Made by a program: the position numbers and the translations under genes. The notes under the pieces are model-generated. The model had not been told where the DNA came from and did not search any database. It saw nothing but the letters and a program-made list of their open reading frames with translations. Shown here piece after piece: positions 17,380-31,077 of a DNA stretch of 64,000 bases. Where the stretch lies: the NCBI RefSeq assembly GCF_020883495.1, contig NZ_CP086610.1, forward strand, positions 1-64,000. Direction: 5' to 3'. This DNA comes from Shinella zoogloeoides. Lineage in GTDB: Bacteria > Pseudomonadota > Alphaproteobacteria > Rhizobiales > Rhizobiaceae. Each line of letters begins with the position of its first letter. Within the stretch, counting starts at the first letter, position 1.

Positions 17380-19629
17380 ATGAGCGAACCCGTCAAGCTT
17401 CAGAACCGGCTCCAGGCCGAATTCGCCGAACCGCCGCGCCGTACCGCCCCCATCCCGGCCGTGGGGAATGAGGCGGGCGATTTGCCTGCCGCCGCACCGG
17501 CCGGCCATGCGGCCATCCGCAACGTGATCGCCGGCCTCGGGCTGCTGATGGCGGTGCTTGTCTTTGCGGCGGGCATGACGGCGGGGTTCTATGTCGCCGC
17601 CATCGGCCTCGGCCTTGCGGGCATTGCCGGCGCTGTCTTCCTTCTGCGTGCTCGCCTGCCGGCAACCGGCATGGAGGCGGCGCATGACCGCTCCTGGGAG
17701 CGCAGCGAGACCTCGCAAATCCTTTCGGCCATCCATGACGTGCTTGGCGATATCGTCGTCATGCGCGCGCTCGACGGCCGCATCCTCAGCGCCAATGCCG
17801 TGCTCGGCACGCTGACGGGCATCGCCGATGTCGAGGGCAGGACCTGCGAGGCGCTGGGCCTTGCCTTCCGCTCGCAGGCGACCCCCCATCGCTACGATGT
17901 CGACGTTGCCGGGCGCATCTATTCCTGGCACGACGTCACCGTGCGCGATCCGGCCTCCGGCGACCTCGTGATCCATTCCATCGCCCGCGACGTGACGGAG
18001 GAGCGGCGGGCGGAGCGGGAGCGCGAGCATGCCCGCCAGCGGGCGGAGGAGGCGAGCGCTGCGAAATCGCGCCTGCTGGCCACCGTCAGCCACGAGATCC
18101 GCACGCCGCTGTCGGGTATCCTCGGCATGTCGCACCTCATCGGCCAGACGCGCCTTTCGGCCGAGCAGAAGAACTACCTTTCCGGCATGCGCCAGTCGGG
18201 CCATGCGCTGGTCCAGCTCGTCGACGACCTTCTCGACTTTTCCTCCATCGAGGCCGGCCGCTTCCAGCTTCGCCCGTCGGAGGAGCCGGTGCGCCCGATG
18301 CTGGAAAGCGTCGTGGAAATGCTCTCGCCGCGCGCGCATGAGAAGGGCATCGAGATCGGTTCCTTCGTTTCTCCCGAGGTGCCGGGGCTTCTGCTTTACG
18401 ATGCGCCGCGCCTGCGCCAGGTGCTCTACAATGTCGTCGGCAACGCCGTGAAATTCACCCATACGGGCGGCGTCTTCCTCGAAACGACGCTCGACCGTAA
18501 CGCCGTCATCATCCGCGTCACCGATAGCGGCCCCGGCATGAGCGCCGGGGAACAGGCGCGTATCTTCGAGGAATTCGAGCAGACCGGAAGCGCCGCCCAG
18601 CGCAGCGGCGGCACCGGCCTCGGCCTTGCCATCTCGGCCCGCATCCTCGCCGAGGCGGGCGGCGCGCTGACGCTCGAAAGCGCGCCCGGCAAGGGCAGCA
18701 CCTTCACCATCCGCATGCCGGTCGACCTGCGCACGGTGGCCGCCGGCGGGGCGCGTGGCGGCGTGCTGGCCGGCAGCCTCGTCTTCCTGCTCGCGCCCGA
18801 AGGGCCGGCCGCCCGGGCGCTGGTGCGCACCGTCGAGGCTCTGGGCGGCGCGTGCCATCTCGCCACCACCGTCGCCGAGGCGCTGGAACGCATCCAGTCC
18901 CTTGCCGGCCGCAGGGCGGAACTGACCGATATCATCGTCGACAACCGCCTTGCCGGAGCCTTCCGCCGGGAACTGGCCGACCTTGCCTATCTGCGCGACA
19001 GCGGCGCGCGGCGCATCTATCTCGTCAATCCGGAAGAACGCGGCGCGCGGGCGATCGGCAATGGCGAGGGCTACGATTCCTGGCTCATCCGGCCGCTGCG
19101 CGAGCGCTCGCTGGTCGAGGTGCTGCGCGGGCGCATGAAGGGCATCGAGGTGCGCGACGCCATCAACGACAATCGTCCGATCCTGAAGGACCTGCCGCCC
19201 GCCGTGTCCGACCCGGTGCCGACCGCCCCGACGGGCGCACGCATCCTCCTTGCCGAGGACGACCCGGTGAATGCCATGCTGGTGCGGTCCGTGCTGGAGC
19301 GGGCGGGCCATACCGTGCGCCATGTGCCGGACTATCCGGCCCTCGTCGCCGCGCTCGGCGGGGCGACGGATGCCGGCCCCTTCACCGCCGATCTCATCGT
19401 CACCGATCTCGGCATGCCGGGCGGCGAGGGCAGGGAGATGATCGCCCGCATCGCCAGGGGCGACTACGGCAATGCGCCGCTGCCGGTGGTCGTGCTGACG
19501 GCGGACAGCCGCGCCGGTCTTGGCGAGGCGCTGCGCGATGCCGGCGCGAGCGCGGTTCTGGCCAAGCCCGCGGATCCGGCCCGATTGGTCGCGGAAATCG
19601 CCCGCCTTGCGCGCCGCGCCACCGCATGA
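17380..19629 (+). CDS. Hybrid sensor histidine kinase/response regulator
   Basis: A 749-aa membrane kinase. Two transmembrane helices (about residues 46-68 and 70-90) are followed by a PAS-like domain (about 112-205), HisKA with the phosphorylated His238 in ATVSHEIRTPL, and HATPase_c (N box NVVGNAVKFTH, G1 DSGPGM, G2 GGTGLGLAIS). A degenerate receiver (about 465-590) has Asp521, but Ala/Pro at the acidic-pair site and Arg571 for Lys. A canonical receiver (about 618-745) has Glu626, Asp627, Asp628, phosphoacceptor Asp676 and Lys729. No periplasmic sensor loop is seen. The signal and partner are unknown; olsB follows 84 bp later. Confidence 0.9.
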   Translation: MSEPVKLQNRLQAEFAEPPRRTAPIPAVGNEAGDLPAAAPAGHAAIRNVIAGLGLLMAVLVFAAGMTAGFYVAAIGLGLAGIAGAVFLLRARLPATGMEAAHDRSWERSETSQILSAIHDVLGDIVVMRALDGRILSANAVLGTLTGIADVEGRTCEALGLAFRSQATPHRYDVDVAGRIYSWHDVTVRDPASGDLVIHSIARDVTEERRAEREREHARQRAEEASAAKSRLLATVSHEIRTPLSGILGMSHLIGQTRLSAEQKNYLSGMRQSGHALVQLVDDLLDFSSIEAGRFQLRPSEEPVRPMLESVVEMLSPRAHEKGIEIGSFVSPEVPGLLLYDAPRLRQVLYNVVGNAVKFTHTGGVFLETTLDRNAVIIRVTDSGPGMSAGEQARIFEEFEQTGSAAQRSGGTGLGLAISARILAEAGGALTLESAPGKGSTFTIRMPVDLRTVAAGGARGGVLAGSLVFLLAPEGPAARALVRTVEALGGACHLATTVAEALERIQSLAGRRAELTDIIVDNRLAGAFRRELADLAYLRDSGARRIYLVNPEERGARAIGNGEGYDSWLIRPLRERSLVEVLRGRMKGIEVRDAINDNRPILKDLPPAVSDPVPTAPTGARILLAEDDPVNAMLVRSVLERAGHTVRHVPDYPALVAALGGATDAGPFTADLIVTDLGMPGGEGREMIARIARGDYGNAPLPVVVLTADSRAGLGEALRDAGASAVLAKPADPARLVAEIARLARRATA

Positions 19630-19671
19630 GGCTACACAAGCCGGCCCTGCGTCATTATCTTGTTGCAGAAT

Positions 19672-19687
19672 CGTGGTTTAAACCACG
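19672..19687. promoter_or_regulatory. Perfect 16-bp palindrome upstream of olsB
   Basis: CGTGGTTTAAACCACG is its own reverse complement and is centred 34 bases before the olsB ATG. The position and symmetry suggest a dimeric repressor or activator site. The protein that binds is not known to me, and it is not a Pho box. Confidence 0.5.
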
Positions 19688-19713
19688 CAGTTTCGCATGA
19701 CAGGTACAGTATC

Positions 19714-20592
19714 ATGACGCTCGACCTCGCCCCGACCATCGCACCGCAGGAGACGGCCCAGAAGCCGGCTTCCGTCGCCGGCCGTTCGGGCACGGACGTG
19801 CTCGGCCGCATCGGCAATCTCGAAACGCGCATCGCCCGTTCCGTCTCGGAGATCGACGCCGCGCAGGCCGTCCGCTACCGCGTCTTCGCCGAGGAAATGA
19901 ACGCCACGCTCTCGTCCGATGCCGTGCGCCGCAAGCGCGATATCGACGCCTGGGACATGGTCTGCGATCACCTGCTGGTGCTCGACACCACGATAGAGGG
20001 TGACGCGGAAGAACAGATCGTCGGCACCTACCGCCTCCTGCGGCAGGATATTGCGGCCGGCTCCGGCGGTTTCTATTCCCAGTCGGAATTCGACGTCGAT
20101 GCGCTGATCGCCCGCCATGCGGACAAGCGCTTCATGGAACTCGGCCGCTCCTGCGTGCTGCCCGCCTATCGCACCAAGCGCACGGTGGAACTGCTCTGGC
20201 AGGGCGCCTGGGCCTATTCGCTGCGGCACGGCATCGACGTGATGTTCGGCTGCGCCTCCTTCCATGGCGTGGTGCCAGAGGAACATGCGCTGGCGCTCTC
20301 CTTCCTGCACCACAACGTTCTTGCGAAGGACGAATGGAGCGTCTCGGCCCGGCCGGAACGCTTCCGCACCATGGACCTGATGCCGGCGGAGGGGGTCGAT
20401 GCGCGCAAGGCGCTCGTCGCCATGCCGCCGCTCGTCAAGGGCTACCTGCGCCTCGGCGCGGCCATTGGCGACGGCGCGGTCGTCGACCACGGTTTCAATA
20501 CTACGGATGTGCTGATCGTCCTGCCGATCGGCAAGATCTCGGGCCGCTACCTGAATTATTACGGTGCGGATGCGGGGCGGTTCGCCAGTTAG
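19714..20592 (+). CDS. olsB: L-ornithine N(alpha)-acyltransferase OlsB
   Basis: OlsB transfers a 3-hydroxyacyl chain from acyl-ACP to ornithine, giving lyso-ornithine lipid, the first step of the phosphorus-free membrane lipid made by rhizobia under phosphate limitation. The 292-aa protein has the hemolysin/GNAT-like acyltransferase domain (about residues 40-200): AVRYRVFAEEMNA, DIDAWDMVCDHLLV, ELGRSCVLPAYR and FGCASFHGV. The start is the ATG giving MTLDLAP. Its partner acyltransferase (OlsA type) is at 35.0 kb. A terminator follows. Confidence 0.9.
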   Translation: MTLDLAPTIAPQETAQKPASVAGRSGTDVLGRIGNLETRIARSVSEIDAAQAVRYRVFAEEMNATLSSDAVRRKRDIDAWDMVCDHLLVLDTTIEGDAEEQIVGTYRLLRQDIAAGSGGFYSQSEFDVDALIARHADKRFMELGRSCVLPAYRTKRTVELLWQGAWAYSLRHGIDVMFGCASFHGVVPEEHALALSFLHHNVLAKDEWSVSARPERFRTMDLMPAEGVDARKALVAMPPLVKGYLRLGAAIGDGAVVDHGFNTTDVLIVLPIGKISGRYLNYYGADAGRFAS

Positions 20593-20617
20593 CCTTTGAG
20601 CCGCTTCGGTTGGTTTT

Positions 20618-20651
20618 CCGCCCGCTCCAGAGCTTTGGAGCGGGCGGTTTT
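20618..20651 (+). terminator. Intrinsic terminator of olsB
   Basis: A perfect 12-bp stem (20618-20629 with 20636-20647) with a 6-base loop is followed by TTTT on the plus strand. It sits between the convergent olsB and tme stops. Confidence 0.85.
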
Positions 20652-20653
20652 CG

Positions 20654-22939
<2,286 letters not shown>

Positions 22940-23076
22940 GCTCCCCCCTTCACACTCCTGTGGGCGATAAGCCCATGACTGCATACGGCAGTTGTCATCT
23001 ATAGCTCCGCGTGGCTAGGGTGACACCTCTTTTTTGGGAAGAACAGACCCTCCGTTTTGGAAGAAACAGTATCTCC

Positions 23077-25812
23077 GTGAACGATCAGATCGTGCGAGCG
23101 AACGACATCCTGTCGACGGCAGAGCTTGCCAGCGACGAAAGCCGCGCATCGGCCACGCCGATGATGGAACAGTATATCGAGATCAAGGCGACCAATCCGG
23201 ACAGCATGCTGTTCTACCGCATGGGCGACTTCTACGAGCTGTTCTTCCAGGACGCGGTGGACGCCTCCCGCGCGCTCGGCATCACGCTGACCAAGCGCGG
23301 CCAGCATATGGGCCTCGATATTCCCATGTGCGGCGTGCCGGTCCATGCGGCGGACGACTACCTTCAGAAGCTGATCGCCGTCGGCTTCCGCGTCGCGGTC
23401 TGCGAACAGGTGGAAGACCCGGCGGAGGCCAAGAAACGCGGCTCGAAATCGGTGGTGCGCCGCGATGTGGTCCGCCTCGTCACGCCCGGCACGCTGACCG
23501 AGGAAAAGCTGCTCTCGCCCTCCGACGCCAACTACCTGATGGCCGTCGCCCGTATTCGCGGCGGGGCGGAGCCGGCGATGGCGCTCGCCTGGATCGACAT
23601 TTCCACCGGCATCTTCCGCCTGTCGGAGACGGCGCAAGGCCAGCTTCTCGCCGATATCCTGCGCATCGACCCGCGTGAGCTGATCGTGCCGGACACGCTG
23701 TTCCACGACCCGGAATTCCGCCCGGTGCTGGACGTCGTCGGCCGCGTCGCCGTTCCCCAGCCCGCCGTGCTCTTCGACAGCGCGACGGCGGAGGGCCGCA
23801 TCGCCCGCTATTTCGGCGTCTCGACGCTCGACGGTTTCGGCACCTTTTCGCGCGCCGAACTGGCCGCGGCCTCTGCCGCCATTTCCTATGTCGAGAAGAC
23901 GCAGATCGCCGAGCGCCCGCCGCTCGGACGGCCGGAGCGCGAAAGCTCGGCCTCCACGCTCTTCATCGACCCGGCGACGCGCGGCAATCTCGAACTGGTG
24001 CGCACCCAGTCCGGCGACCGCGCCGGCACGCTGCTGAAAGCCATCGACCGCACCGTCACCAGCGGCGGCGCGCGGCTTCTCGCCGAACGGCTGATGTCGC
24101 CGCTGACCGATCCCGACGCGATCAACGTCCGCCTCGATTCCATCGCGATGCTGGGCGAGTGCCCGTCCTTCAGCGAGGACCTGCGCCGCGCGCTGAAGGC
24201 GCTGCCCGACATGCCGCGCGCCCTTTCGCGCATCGCGCTCGGCCGTGGCGGCCCGCGCGATCTCGGCGCCATCCTGCAGGGCCTTTCGGTATCCGCCGGC
24301 ATCGCCCAGACGATGGTGGTGGAAGACCTCGGCGGCGAGCTCGCCGGCGCTCGCGCCGCCATCGCCGCGCTGCCGATCGACCTGTCGCACCGCCTCGCCG
24401 TGATGCTGGCCGATGAACTGCCGCTCCTCAAGCGCGACGGCGGTTTCATCCGCGAGGGGGCGGATGGCGAGCTGGACGAGATGCGGGCGCTGCGCGACCA
24501 GTCCCGCCGCGTCATCGCCGGCCTGCAATTGCAATATGCCGAGGAAACGGGCGTCAAGTCGCTGAAGATCAAGCACAACAACGTGCTCGGCTATTTCATC
24601 GAGGTCTCGGCCGGCAATGCCTCGGCGCTGACCGACGGCGACGAGGCGAAAGCCCGCTTCATCCACCGCCAGACAATGGCTGGCGCGATGCGCTTCACGA
24701 CGACGGTGCTCTCCGAACTGGAAACCAAGATCGCCAACGCCGCCGACCGTGCGCTCGCCATCGAGTTCGCCGCTTTCGACGGACTGGTCGAGGCGGTCGT
24801 CGCGGAGGCAGAGGCCATCAAGGCGGCGGCGCGCGCGCTCGCCGTGGTCGACGTCTCCGCCGGCCTGGCGGCGCTTGCCGAGGAACAGGCCTATTGCCGG
24901 CCCACGGTCGACAGTTCCACCATGTTCGCCATCGTCGGCGGCCGGCATCCGGTGGTGGAGCAGGCGTTGCGCCGCCAGCAGGCCGCCGCCTTCGTCGCCA
25001 ATTCCTGCGATCTTTCGCCTGACGACGGCAAGGGCCACGGCGCGATCTGGCTGCTGACCGGCCCCAACATGGGCGGTAAGTCGACCTTCCTGCGTCAGAA
25101 CGCCCTCATCGCCATCCTCGCGCAGATGGGCGCTTACGTTCCGGCGGAAAGCGCCTATATCGGCGTGGTCGACCGGCTCTTCTCGCGCGTCGGCGCGTCG
25201 GACGATCTGGCGCGCGGCCGCTCCACCTTCATGGTCGAGATGGTCGAGACGGCGGCGATCCTCAATCAGGCGACCGACCGCTCGCTGGTCATCCTCGACG
25301 AGATCGGCCGTGGCACCGCCACTTTCGACGGCCTTTCCATCGCCTGGGCCGCCGTCGAGCACCTGCACGAGGCGAACCGCTGCCGCGGTCTCTTCGCCAC
25401 CCATTTCCACGAGCTGACGGTGCTTTCGGAAAAGCTCGCCCGCCTTTCCAATGCCACGATGCGCGTCAAGGAATGGGACGGCGACGTCATCTTCCTGCAC
25501 GAGGTCGGGCCCGGCGCGGCCGACCGCTCCTACGGCATCCAGGTGGCGCGCCTTGCGGGGCTTCCGCCATCGGTCGTGGCGCGGGCGAAGGATGTGCTCG
25601 CCAAGCTGGAGGATGCCGACCGCAAGAACCCGGCAAGCCAGCTTATCGACGACCTGCCGCTGTTCCAGGTGGCCGTGCGCCGCGAGGAAGCGCAGCGCAG
25701 CGGGCCGTCGAAGGTCGAGGAACTGGTCAAGGGCCTCAGCCCGGACGACATGACGCCGCGCGAGGCGCTGGATGCGCTCTACGCGCTGAAGAAAGAACTT
25801 GGCAAAGCCTAG
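23077..25812 (+). CDS. mutS: DNA mismatch repair protein MutS
   Basis: MutS recognises mismatches and recruits MutL. The mismatch-binding domain has [15 protein letters not shown] (the Phe that stacks on the mismatch), and the ATPase has Walker [15 protein letters not shown] and Walker [17 protein letters not shown]. The connector, lever and clamp regions lie between. About 911 aa from the GTG giving [10 protein letters not shown]. An in-frame GTG at 23011 would add 22 residues; neither has an ideal ribosome binding site. It is divergent from tme, and glnD begins just after it. Confidence 0.95.
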   Translation: MNDQIVRANDILSTAELASDESRASATPMMEQYIEIKATNPDSMLFYRMGDFYELFFQDAVDASRALGITLTKRGQHMGLDIPMCGVPVHAADDYLQKLIAVGFRVAVCEQVEDPAEAKKRGSKSVVRRDVVRLVTPGTLTEEKLLSPSDANYLMAVARIRGGAEPAMALAWIDISTGIFRLSETAQGQLLADILRIDPRELIVPDTLFHDPEFRPVLDVVGRVAVPQPAVLFDSATAEGRIARYFGVSTLDGFGTFSRAELAAASAAISYVEKTQIAERPPLGRPERESSASTLFIDPATRGNLELVRTQSGDRAGTLLKAIDRTVTSGGARLLAERLMSPLTDPDAINVRLDSIAMLGECPSFSEDLRRALKALPDMPRALSRIALGRGGPRDLGAILQGLSVSAGIAQTMVVEDLGGELAGARAAIAALPIDLSHRLAVMLADELPLLKRDGGFIREGADGELDEMRALRDQSRRVIAGLQLQYAEETGVKSLKIKHNNVLGYFIEVSAGNASALTDGDEAKARFIHRQTMAGAMRFTTTVLSELETKIANAADRALAIEFAAFDGLVEAVVAEAEAIKAAARALAVVDVSAGLAALAEEQAYCRPTVDSSTMFAIVGGRHPVVEQALRRQQAAAFVANSCDLSPDDGKGHGAIWLLTGPNMGGKSTFLRQNALIAILAQMGAYVPAESAYIGVVDRLFSRVGASDDLARGRSTFMVEMVETAAILNQATDRSLVILDEIGRGTATFDGLSIAWAAVEHLHEANRCRGLFATHFHELTVLSEKLARLSNATMRVKEWDGDVIFLHEVGPGAADRSYGIQVARLAGLPPSVVARAKDVLAKLEDADRKNPASQLIDDLPLFQVAVRREEAQRSGPSKVEELVKGLSPDDMTPREALDALYALKKELGKA

Positions 25813-25855
25813 CGGCTCGGATCATTGTCCTTGCATGCTGAAAGGGTCTATAGGC

Positions 25856-28750
25856 ATGCGAACCGAACGGGCGATGGACGACAAGCGGGACGCAGGCCGG
25901 AATCCGATGGAAAAGAAGCTTCTGGCGCCGGCCGAGTCCGGCCTGCTCGACGTTCCGGCGTTGCGCGCCCGCTGCGAATTCATCGCCAGCACCAATGCCG
26001 ATTTCCGCGACCGCATGCGCCGCGAGCTTCTGGCCGAGTTCAAGAAGGTCAATACGGCCGGCCGCGCCCGCGCCCGTGAACTGCTTTTCGAAGATGGCAG
26101 CGGCCTGCAATGCGCCGCCCGCATCTCCTGGCTTCAGGACCAGCTCATCGCCGTCCTGCACGATTTTGCCCTCAACCACGTCTTCAGCGCGGGACAGGCC
26201 CCGCCCGATACGCGCATCACGGTCACGGCCGTCGGCGGCTATGGACGTGGCACGCTGGCCCCCGGCTCGGATATCGACCTGCTCTTCCTGCTGCCGGCAA
26301 GGCCGGCCGCCTGGAGCGAGCCGGCCATCGAGTTCATGCTCTATATCCTGTGGGACCTCGGCTTCAAGGTCGGCCACGCCACGCGCAATCTGGAAGAATG
26401 CATCCAGCTCTCCAAGGGCGACATGACCATCCGCACGGCAATCCTCGAGGCGCGCTATATCTGCGGCTCGGTGGCGCTGTTCGAGGAGATGGCGGTGCGC
26501 TTCGACCGCGAGATCATGCGCGGCACAGGCCCGGAATTCATCGCCGCGAAGCTCGCCGAGCGCGACGAGCGCCACCGCAAGGCCGGCGACACGCGCTATC
26601 TCGTCGAGCCGAACGTCAAGGAAGGCAAGGGCGGGCTTCGCGACCTGCACACGCTGTTCTGGATCGCCAAGTATTTCTATCATATCAAGGACCCCGCCGA
26701 ACTGGTGAAGCTCGGCGTGCTCTCCCGGCAGGAATACAAGCTCTTCCGCAAGGCGGACGATTTCCTCTGGGCGGTGCGCTGCCACATGCATTTCCTGACG
26801 GGTAAGGCGGAGGAGCGGCTTTCCTTCGATATCCAGCGCGAGATCGCCGAATGCCTCGGCTACCAGCCGCATCCGGGCCTGTCCGCCGTCGAGCGCTTCA
26901 TGAAGCACTATTTCCTCGTGGCCAAGGACGTCGGTGACCTGACGCGCATCTTCTGCGCCACGCTGGAGGACCAGCAGGCCAAGGAAGCGCCCGGCATCAC
27001 CGCCGCCATCAGCCGCTTCACGCGGCGCACGCGGAAAATCGCCGGCACGCTGGAATTCCTGGAGGATCGCGGCCGTATCACCATCGCCGACCCCGATGTG
27101 TTCAAGCGCGACCCGGTCAACCTCATCCGCCTCTTCCATATCGCCGATATCAATGCCCTGGAGTTCCACCCGGACGCGTTGAAGCAGGTGACGCGCTCGC
27201 TGGCGCTCATCAATAGCACGCTGCGCGAGAACGAGGAGGCGAACCGCCTCTTCCTCTCCATCCTCACCTCGCCGCGCGACCCGGCGCTGATCCTCCGCCG
27301 CATGAACGAGGCCGGTGTGCTCGGCCGCTTCATTCCGGATTTCGGCAAGATCGTCGCGATGATGCAGTTCAACATGTATCATCACTATACGGTCGACGAA
27401 CACCTGATCCGCTCCGTCGGGGTGCTGGCGAATATCGACCAGGGCCGCGAGAAGGAGGCCCATCCCCTCAGCTATCAGGTGATGCCGAGCATCGAGGACC
27501 GCATCCCGCTCTATGTCGCGGTGCTGCTGCACGATATCGCCAAGGGCCGCCCGGAGGATCATTCCGTGGCGGGCGCGAAGGTCGCGCGAAAACTCTGCCC
27601 GCGCTTCGGCCTCTCGCCCAAGCAGACGGAACTGGTCGTCTGGCTGATCGAGGAACACCTGACCATGTCCATGGTCGCCCAGACCCGCGACCTCAACGAC
27701 CGCAAGACCATCGTCGACTTCGCCGACAAGGTGCAGTCGATGGAGCGCCTGAAGATGCTGTTGGTGCTGACGGTCTGCGATATCCGCGCGGTTGGTCCCG
27801 GCGTGTGGAACGGCTGGAAGGGCCAGCTTCTGCGCACGCTCTACTACGAAACGGAACTCCTCATCTCCGGCGGCTTTTCCGAATTGTCGCGCAAGGAACG
27901 GGCGCAGGCCGCCCGCGAAATGCTGTCCCAGACATTGCCGGACGACTGGAGCCAGAAGGATCGCAAGACCTATGCGCACCTTCACTACGAACCCTATCTC
28001 CTCACCGTGTCGCTGGAGGATCAGGTCCGTCACTCAGCCTTCATCCGCGAGACGGACCGGGCGAAGCAGACGCTCGCCACCATGGTGCGCACCCATTCCT
28101 TCCATGCCATCACGGAAATCACGGTGCTTTCGCCCGACCATCCGCGCCTCCTGACGGTCATTGCCGGGGCCTGCGCGGCGGCCGGCGCGAACATCGTCGA
28201 CGCGCAGATCTTCACGACCTCGGACGGGCGCGCGCTCGACACGATCCTCGTCAACCGCGAATTCCCCAACGATGCGGACGAGATGCGCCGCGCCGGCACC
28301 ATCGGCCGGATGATCGAGGACGTGCTGTCCGGCCGCAAGCGCCTGCCGGAAGTGATCGCGACGCGGGCCAAGAGCCGCAAACGCACGCGCACCTTCACGG
28401 TCTCGCCGACCGTCACCATCTCCAACGCGCTGTCGAACAAGTTCACCGTCATCGAGATCGAGTGCCTCGACCGTCCCGGCCTTCTGTCCGAGGTGACGGC
28501 CGTGCTCTCCGACCTTTCGCTCGACATCGCCTCGGCGCATATCACCACCTTCGGCGAGAAGGTCATCGATACCTTCTACGTCACCGACCTCGTCGGCCAG
28601 AAGGTCACCAACGAAAACAGGCAGGCCAATATCGTCGCGCGGCTGAAGGCCGTCATGGCCGACGAGGCGGATGAACTGCGCGACCGCATGCCGCCCGGCA
28701 TGATCGCGCCCGTTCCCGCCGTGGCGAAAAGGATCAGGGCAGAACAATGA
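25856..28750 (+). CDS. glnD: Bifunctional [protein-PII] uridylyltransferase/uridylyl-removing enzyme
   Basis: GlnD senses glutamine and adds or removes UMP on PII proteins, the top of the nitrogen cascade. It has the nucleotidyltransferase motif [20 protein letters not shown] (about residues 105-124), the HD domain ([14 protein letters not shown]) for de-uridylylation, and two C-terminal ACT domains ([35 protein letters not shown]). The ATG used here has AAAGGG 9 bases upstream (964 aa). The ATG at 25907 fits the S. meliloti N terminus better (947 aa). The stop overlaps murJ (ATGA). Confidence 0.95.
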   Translation: MRTERAMDDKRDAGRNPMEKKLLAPAESGLLDVPALRARCEFIASTNADFRDRMRRELLAEFKKVNTAGRARARELLFEDGSGLQCAARISWLQDQLIAVLHDFALNHVFSAGQAPPDTRITVTAVGGYGRGTLAPGSDIDLLFLLPARPAAWSEPAIEFMLYILWDLGFKVGHATRNLEECIQLSKGDMTIRTAILEARYICGSVALFEEMAVRFDREIMRGTGPEFIAAKLAERDERHRKAGDTRYLVEPNVKEGKGGLRDLHTLFWIAKYFYHIKDPAELVKLGVLSRQEYKLFRKADDFLWAVRCHMHFLTGKAEERLSFDIQREIAECLGYQPHPGLSAVERFMKHYFLVAKDVGDLTRIFCATLEDQQAKEAPGITAAISRFTRRTRKIAGTLEFLEDRGRITIADPDVFKRDPVNLIRLFHIADINALEFHPDALKQVTRSLALINSTLRENEEANRLFLSILTSPRDPALILRRMNEAGVLGRFIPDFGKIVAMMQFNMYHHYTVDEHLIRSVGVLANIDQGREKEAHPLSYQVMPSIEDRIPLYVAVLLHDIAKGRPEDHSVAGAKVARKLCPRFGLSPKQTELVVWLIEEHLTMSMVAQTRDLNDRKTIVDFADKVQSMERLKMLLVLTVCDIRAVGPGVWNGWKGQLLRTLYYETELLISGGFSELSRKERAQAAREMLSQTLPDDWSQKDRKTYAHLHYEPYLLTVSLEDQVRHSAFIRETDRAKQTLATMVRTHSFHAITEITVLSPDHPRLLTVIAGACAAAGANIVDAQIFTTSDGRALDTILVNREFPNDADEMRRAGTIGRMIEDVLSGRKRLPEVIATRAKSRKRTRTFTVSPTVTISNALSNKFTVIEIECLDRPGLLSEVTAVLSDLSLDIASAHITTFGEKVIDTFYVTDLVGQKVTNENRQANIVARLKAVMADEADELRDRMPPGMIAPVPAVAKRIRAEQ

Positions 28751-30327
28751 GTCTCGTCAAGAAATTCGCGACCGTGGGCGGCGCGACGCTCGGCAGCCGC
28801 GTGCTCGGCTTCGCGCGCGAAACGCTGATGGCCGCTGCCCTCGGCACCGGGCCGATGGCCGACGCCTTCTACGCCGCCTTCCGCTTCCCCAACCTCTTCC
28901 GCCGGCTCTTCGCCGAGGGCGCCTTCAACGCCGCCTTCGTGCCGCTCTTCGCCAAGGAGATCGAGGCCGGCGGCATCGAAGGGGCCAAGCGCTTTTCCGA
29001 AGAGGTCTTCGGCGTGCTCTTCACCGTGCTCATGGTGCTGACCGTCGCGATGGAGTTCCTGATGCCGCTCCTCGTCGCCTGGGTCATCGCGCCCGGCTTC
29101 GTGGGCGATCCGGAGAAGTTCGACATCACGGTGCGGCTTGCCGCCGTCATGTTCCCCTATCTCATGTGCATGTCGCTGACGGCGATGCTGTCGGGCATGC
29201 TGAACTCGCTGCACCACTATTTCGCCGCCGCCGTTGCCCCGGTCTTCCTCAACGTCGTGCTGATCGGCGCGCTCGGCTACGGTCTCTGGCAGGGCGCTTC
29301 CCCGCTGGAAACGGCCTGGTATCTCTCCTGGGGCGTGCTTGCCGCCGGCATCCTCCAGATGGCCGTGCTCTATGCCGGGGTGCGCTACGCCGGCATGCGG
29401 ATCGGCTTCCGCCGCCCGCGCATGACGCCGAACGTGAAGCGCCTGCTCTGGCTCGCCTTCCCGGCGGCCGTCACGGGCGGCATCACCCAGATCAATCAGC
29501 TCATCGGCCAGATGATCGCCTCCACCCGGGAGGGCGCGATTTCGGCCCTGCAATATGCCGACCGCGTCTACCAGCTTCCGCTCGGCGTCGTCGGCATCGC
29601 CGTCGGCGTGGTTCTGCTGCCGGAACTGGCGCGGGCCCTCAAGGGCGGGCACGAGCGCGAGGCCGGCAACCTGCAGAACCGCTCCCTGGAATTCGTGCTG
29701 TTCCTGACGCTGCCGGCCGCCGGCGCGCTCTGGGTCATCTCCGACGAGATCGTGCGCGTGCTCTATGAGCGCGGCGCCTTCAACCCGCAAACGACCTCCA
29801 TCGTGGCCGGGACGCTCGCCATCTACGGCCTCGGCCTGCCCGGTTTCGTGATGATCAAGGCGCTCAATCCCGGCTTCTTCGCCCGCGAGGATACGCGCAC
29901 GCCGATGCGCATCACCATGCTGTCGGTGGTCGTCAACTGCGTGCTTGCGGTCTCGCTCTTCCCGCTCTTCCACGAGCGCGGCATTGCCACCGCAGAAGCC
30001 GTTTCCGGCTGGCTGACGGCGCTCATGCTCTTCGTCACGCTGGTGCGCCGGGGCCACTGGCCGCTGGAAAAGGCGCTCGTCTGGCGCGTCGCCAGGCTGC
30101 TCGTCGCCACGCTCGTCATGGCCGCCGCACTGGAATACGCCTCCGGCTACCTTGCCGACTATCTCGGCTCGGCCGCGCCCATCTACACGCAGATCCTCGC
30201 CCTCGGCCTGCTCGTGGCGCTGGCCATGGTCGTCTATTTCGCGGTCGCCTTCCTCATCGGCGGGGCGGATCTCGGCATGATCCGCCGCAACATGAAGCGC
30301 AAGCCGAAGCCCGCCCCGTCGGAATGA
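28747..30327 (+). CDS. murJ: Lipid II flippase MurJ
   Basis: MurJ (MviN) flips lipid II across the inner membrane for peptidoglycan synthesis. The 526-aa protein is predicted to have 14 transmembrane helices of the MOP fold, with family blocks [42 protein letters not shown] and [14 protein letters not shown], and the conserved [12 protein letters not shown]. Its ATG overlaps the glnD stop; the glnD-murJ pairing is common in alphaproteobacteria. Confidence 0.95.
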   Translation: MSLVKKFATVGGATLGSRVLGFARETLMAAALGTGPMADAFYAAFRFPNLFRRLFAEGAFNAAFVPLFAKEIEAGGIEGAKRFSEEVFGVLFTVLMVLTVAMEFLMPLLVAWVIAPGFVGDPEKFDITVRLAAVMFPYLMCMSLTAMLSGMLNSLHHYFAAAVAPVFLNVVLIGALGYGLWQGASPLETAWYLSWGVLAAGILQMAVLYAGVRYAGMRIGFRRPRMTPNVKRLLWLAFPAAVTGGITQINQLIGQMIASTREGAISALQYADRVYQLPLGVVGIAVGVVLLPELARALKGGHEREAGNLQNRSLEFVLFLTLPAAGALWVISDEIVRVLYERGAFNPQTTSIVAGTLAIYGLGLPGFVMIKALNPGFFAREDTRTPMRITMLSVVVNCVLAVSLFPLFHERGIATAEAVSGWLTALMLFVTLVRRGHWPLEKALVWRVARLLVATLVMAAALEYASGYLADYLGSAAPIYTQILALGLLVALAMVVYFAVAFLIGGADLGMIRRNMKRKPKPAPSE

Positions 30328-30331
30328 GACG

Positions 30332-30808
30332 TCAGCGCGCTGCGAACCGCGCGCGCTTCGTCAGCCGCGCGAACCCGCTGCCGCCGCAATAGTGCCAGCG
30401 CCGCTTCGGCCCGACATCGACATGCACGATGCCGTTGCAATAGGTGCCGATGCCGCCGATGGCCGGGGCGGTGCTCGCCGCCGCGATGATCCGCTTCACG
30501 GAAACGCCGGGAACGCGGATATCGGCGGCGAGGCATTTGCGGTGATAGGAGCCGCGCCGCCCGTTCGAGCGATGGCCGGAGGTGACGAGCGGCCGGCGGC
30601 CGACGACCCGGGCGATATGGGTGAGAACCCCGCGCAGCTTGCCGGGAAAGCATCGGTGCCGCACGCGCGGCGTCTGGATCGTGTAGATTTTCGCCTCCAG
30701 GCCCTTCTCGGCTCTGGAAGCATGTTTACGGCCTGCCGTGGTCTCGGTCGCGAAGAGCGATGTCAGCGCGACGACGCAGGCAAGCAGGATGGAACCGTTT
30801 TTCTGCAC
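30332..30808 (-). CDS. Secreted M15-like D-Ala-D-Ala carboxypeptidase family protein (YcbK/DUF882-like)
   Basis: A 158-aa exported protein: signal peptide at about 1-25 ([19 protein letters not shown]), then a short M15-type zinc peptidase domain. Candidate metal ligands are the His and Asp in [12 protein letters not shown] (about 90-101) and the His in VHVDVG; a WHYCGG motif follows. A peptidoglycan-trimming role is likely but the substrate is inferred. The start is GTG with GGAG 7 bases upstream. It converges on murJ with 4 bp between stops. A 7-bp inverted repeat (30819-30825/30839-30845) lies in its leader. Confidence 0.75.
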   Translation of the reverse strand: MQKNGSILLACVVALTSLFATETTAGRKHASRAEKGLEAKIYTIQTPRVRHRCFPGKLRGVLTHIARVVGRRPLVTSGHRSNGRRGSYHRKCLAADIRVPGVSVKRIIAAASTAPAIGGIGTYCNGIVHVDVGPKRRWHYCGGSGFARLTKRARFAAR

Positions 30809-31077
30809 GGGTCATCTCCGTTTTGCGCCCCTTCGTCACAAAACGGCCGATCGGGACCGGCCTCCCCCCCAAATCCCCGGGGGGAAGGGACAACCGGAAA
30901 ATGTCTTTTATAAGGATTCTCTCATGCGCGTTGCCGCTCTCGGCGCGCCCTCTTGATCGCGGTCCCCGCGCCGTGCATAAGCGCGACGTATTTTTACGCA
31001 GTTCCGGCACAGGATTTTCCCGGAATTGCTCGTGTAACAGGGACCAGGCCCTCCACCCGCCTGAAGGAAACACCGTC

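Noticed and set aside
19630..19713. Pho box upstream of olsB
   Set aside because: ATGACAG occurs once (19698-19704), but the second half-site at the required 11-bp spacing does not match.
22999..25500. 833-codon open frame on the minus strand
   Set aside because: Antisense to mutS, which has complete Walker motifs; the translation is compositionally biased.
30924..30956. Ten-codon ORF upstream of trpS as a possible attenuator leader
   Set aside because: It has no Trp codons, and no terminator/antiterminator pair is visible before trpS.
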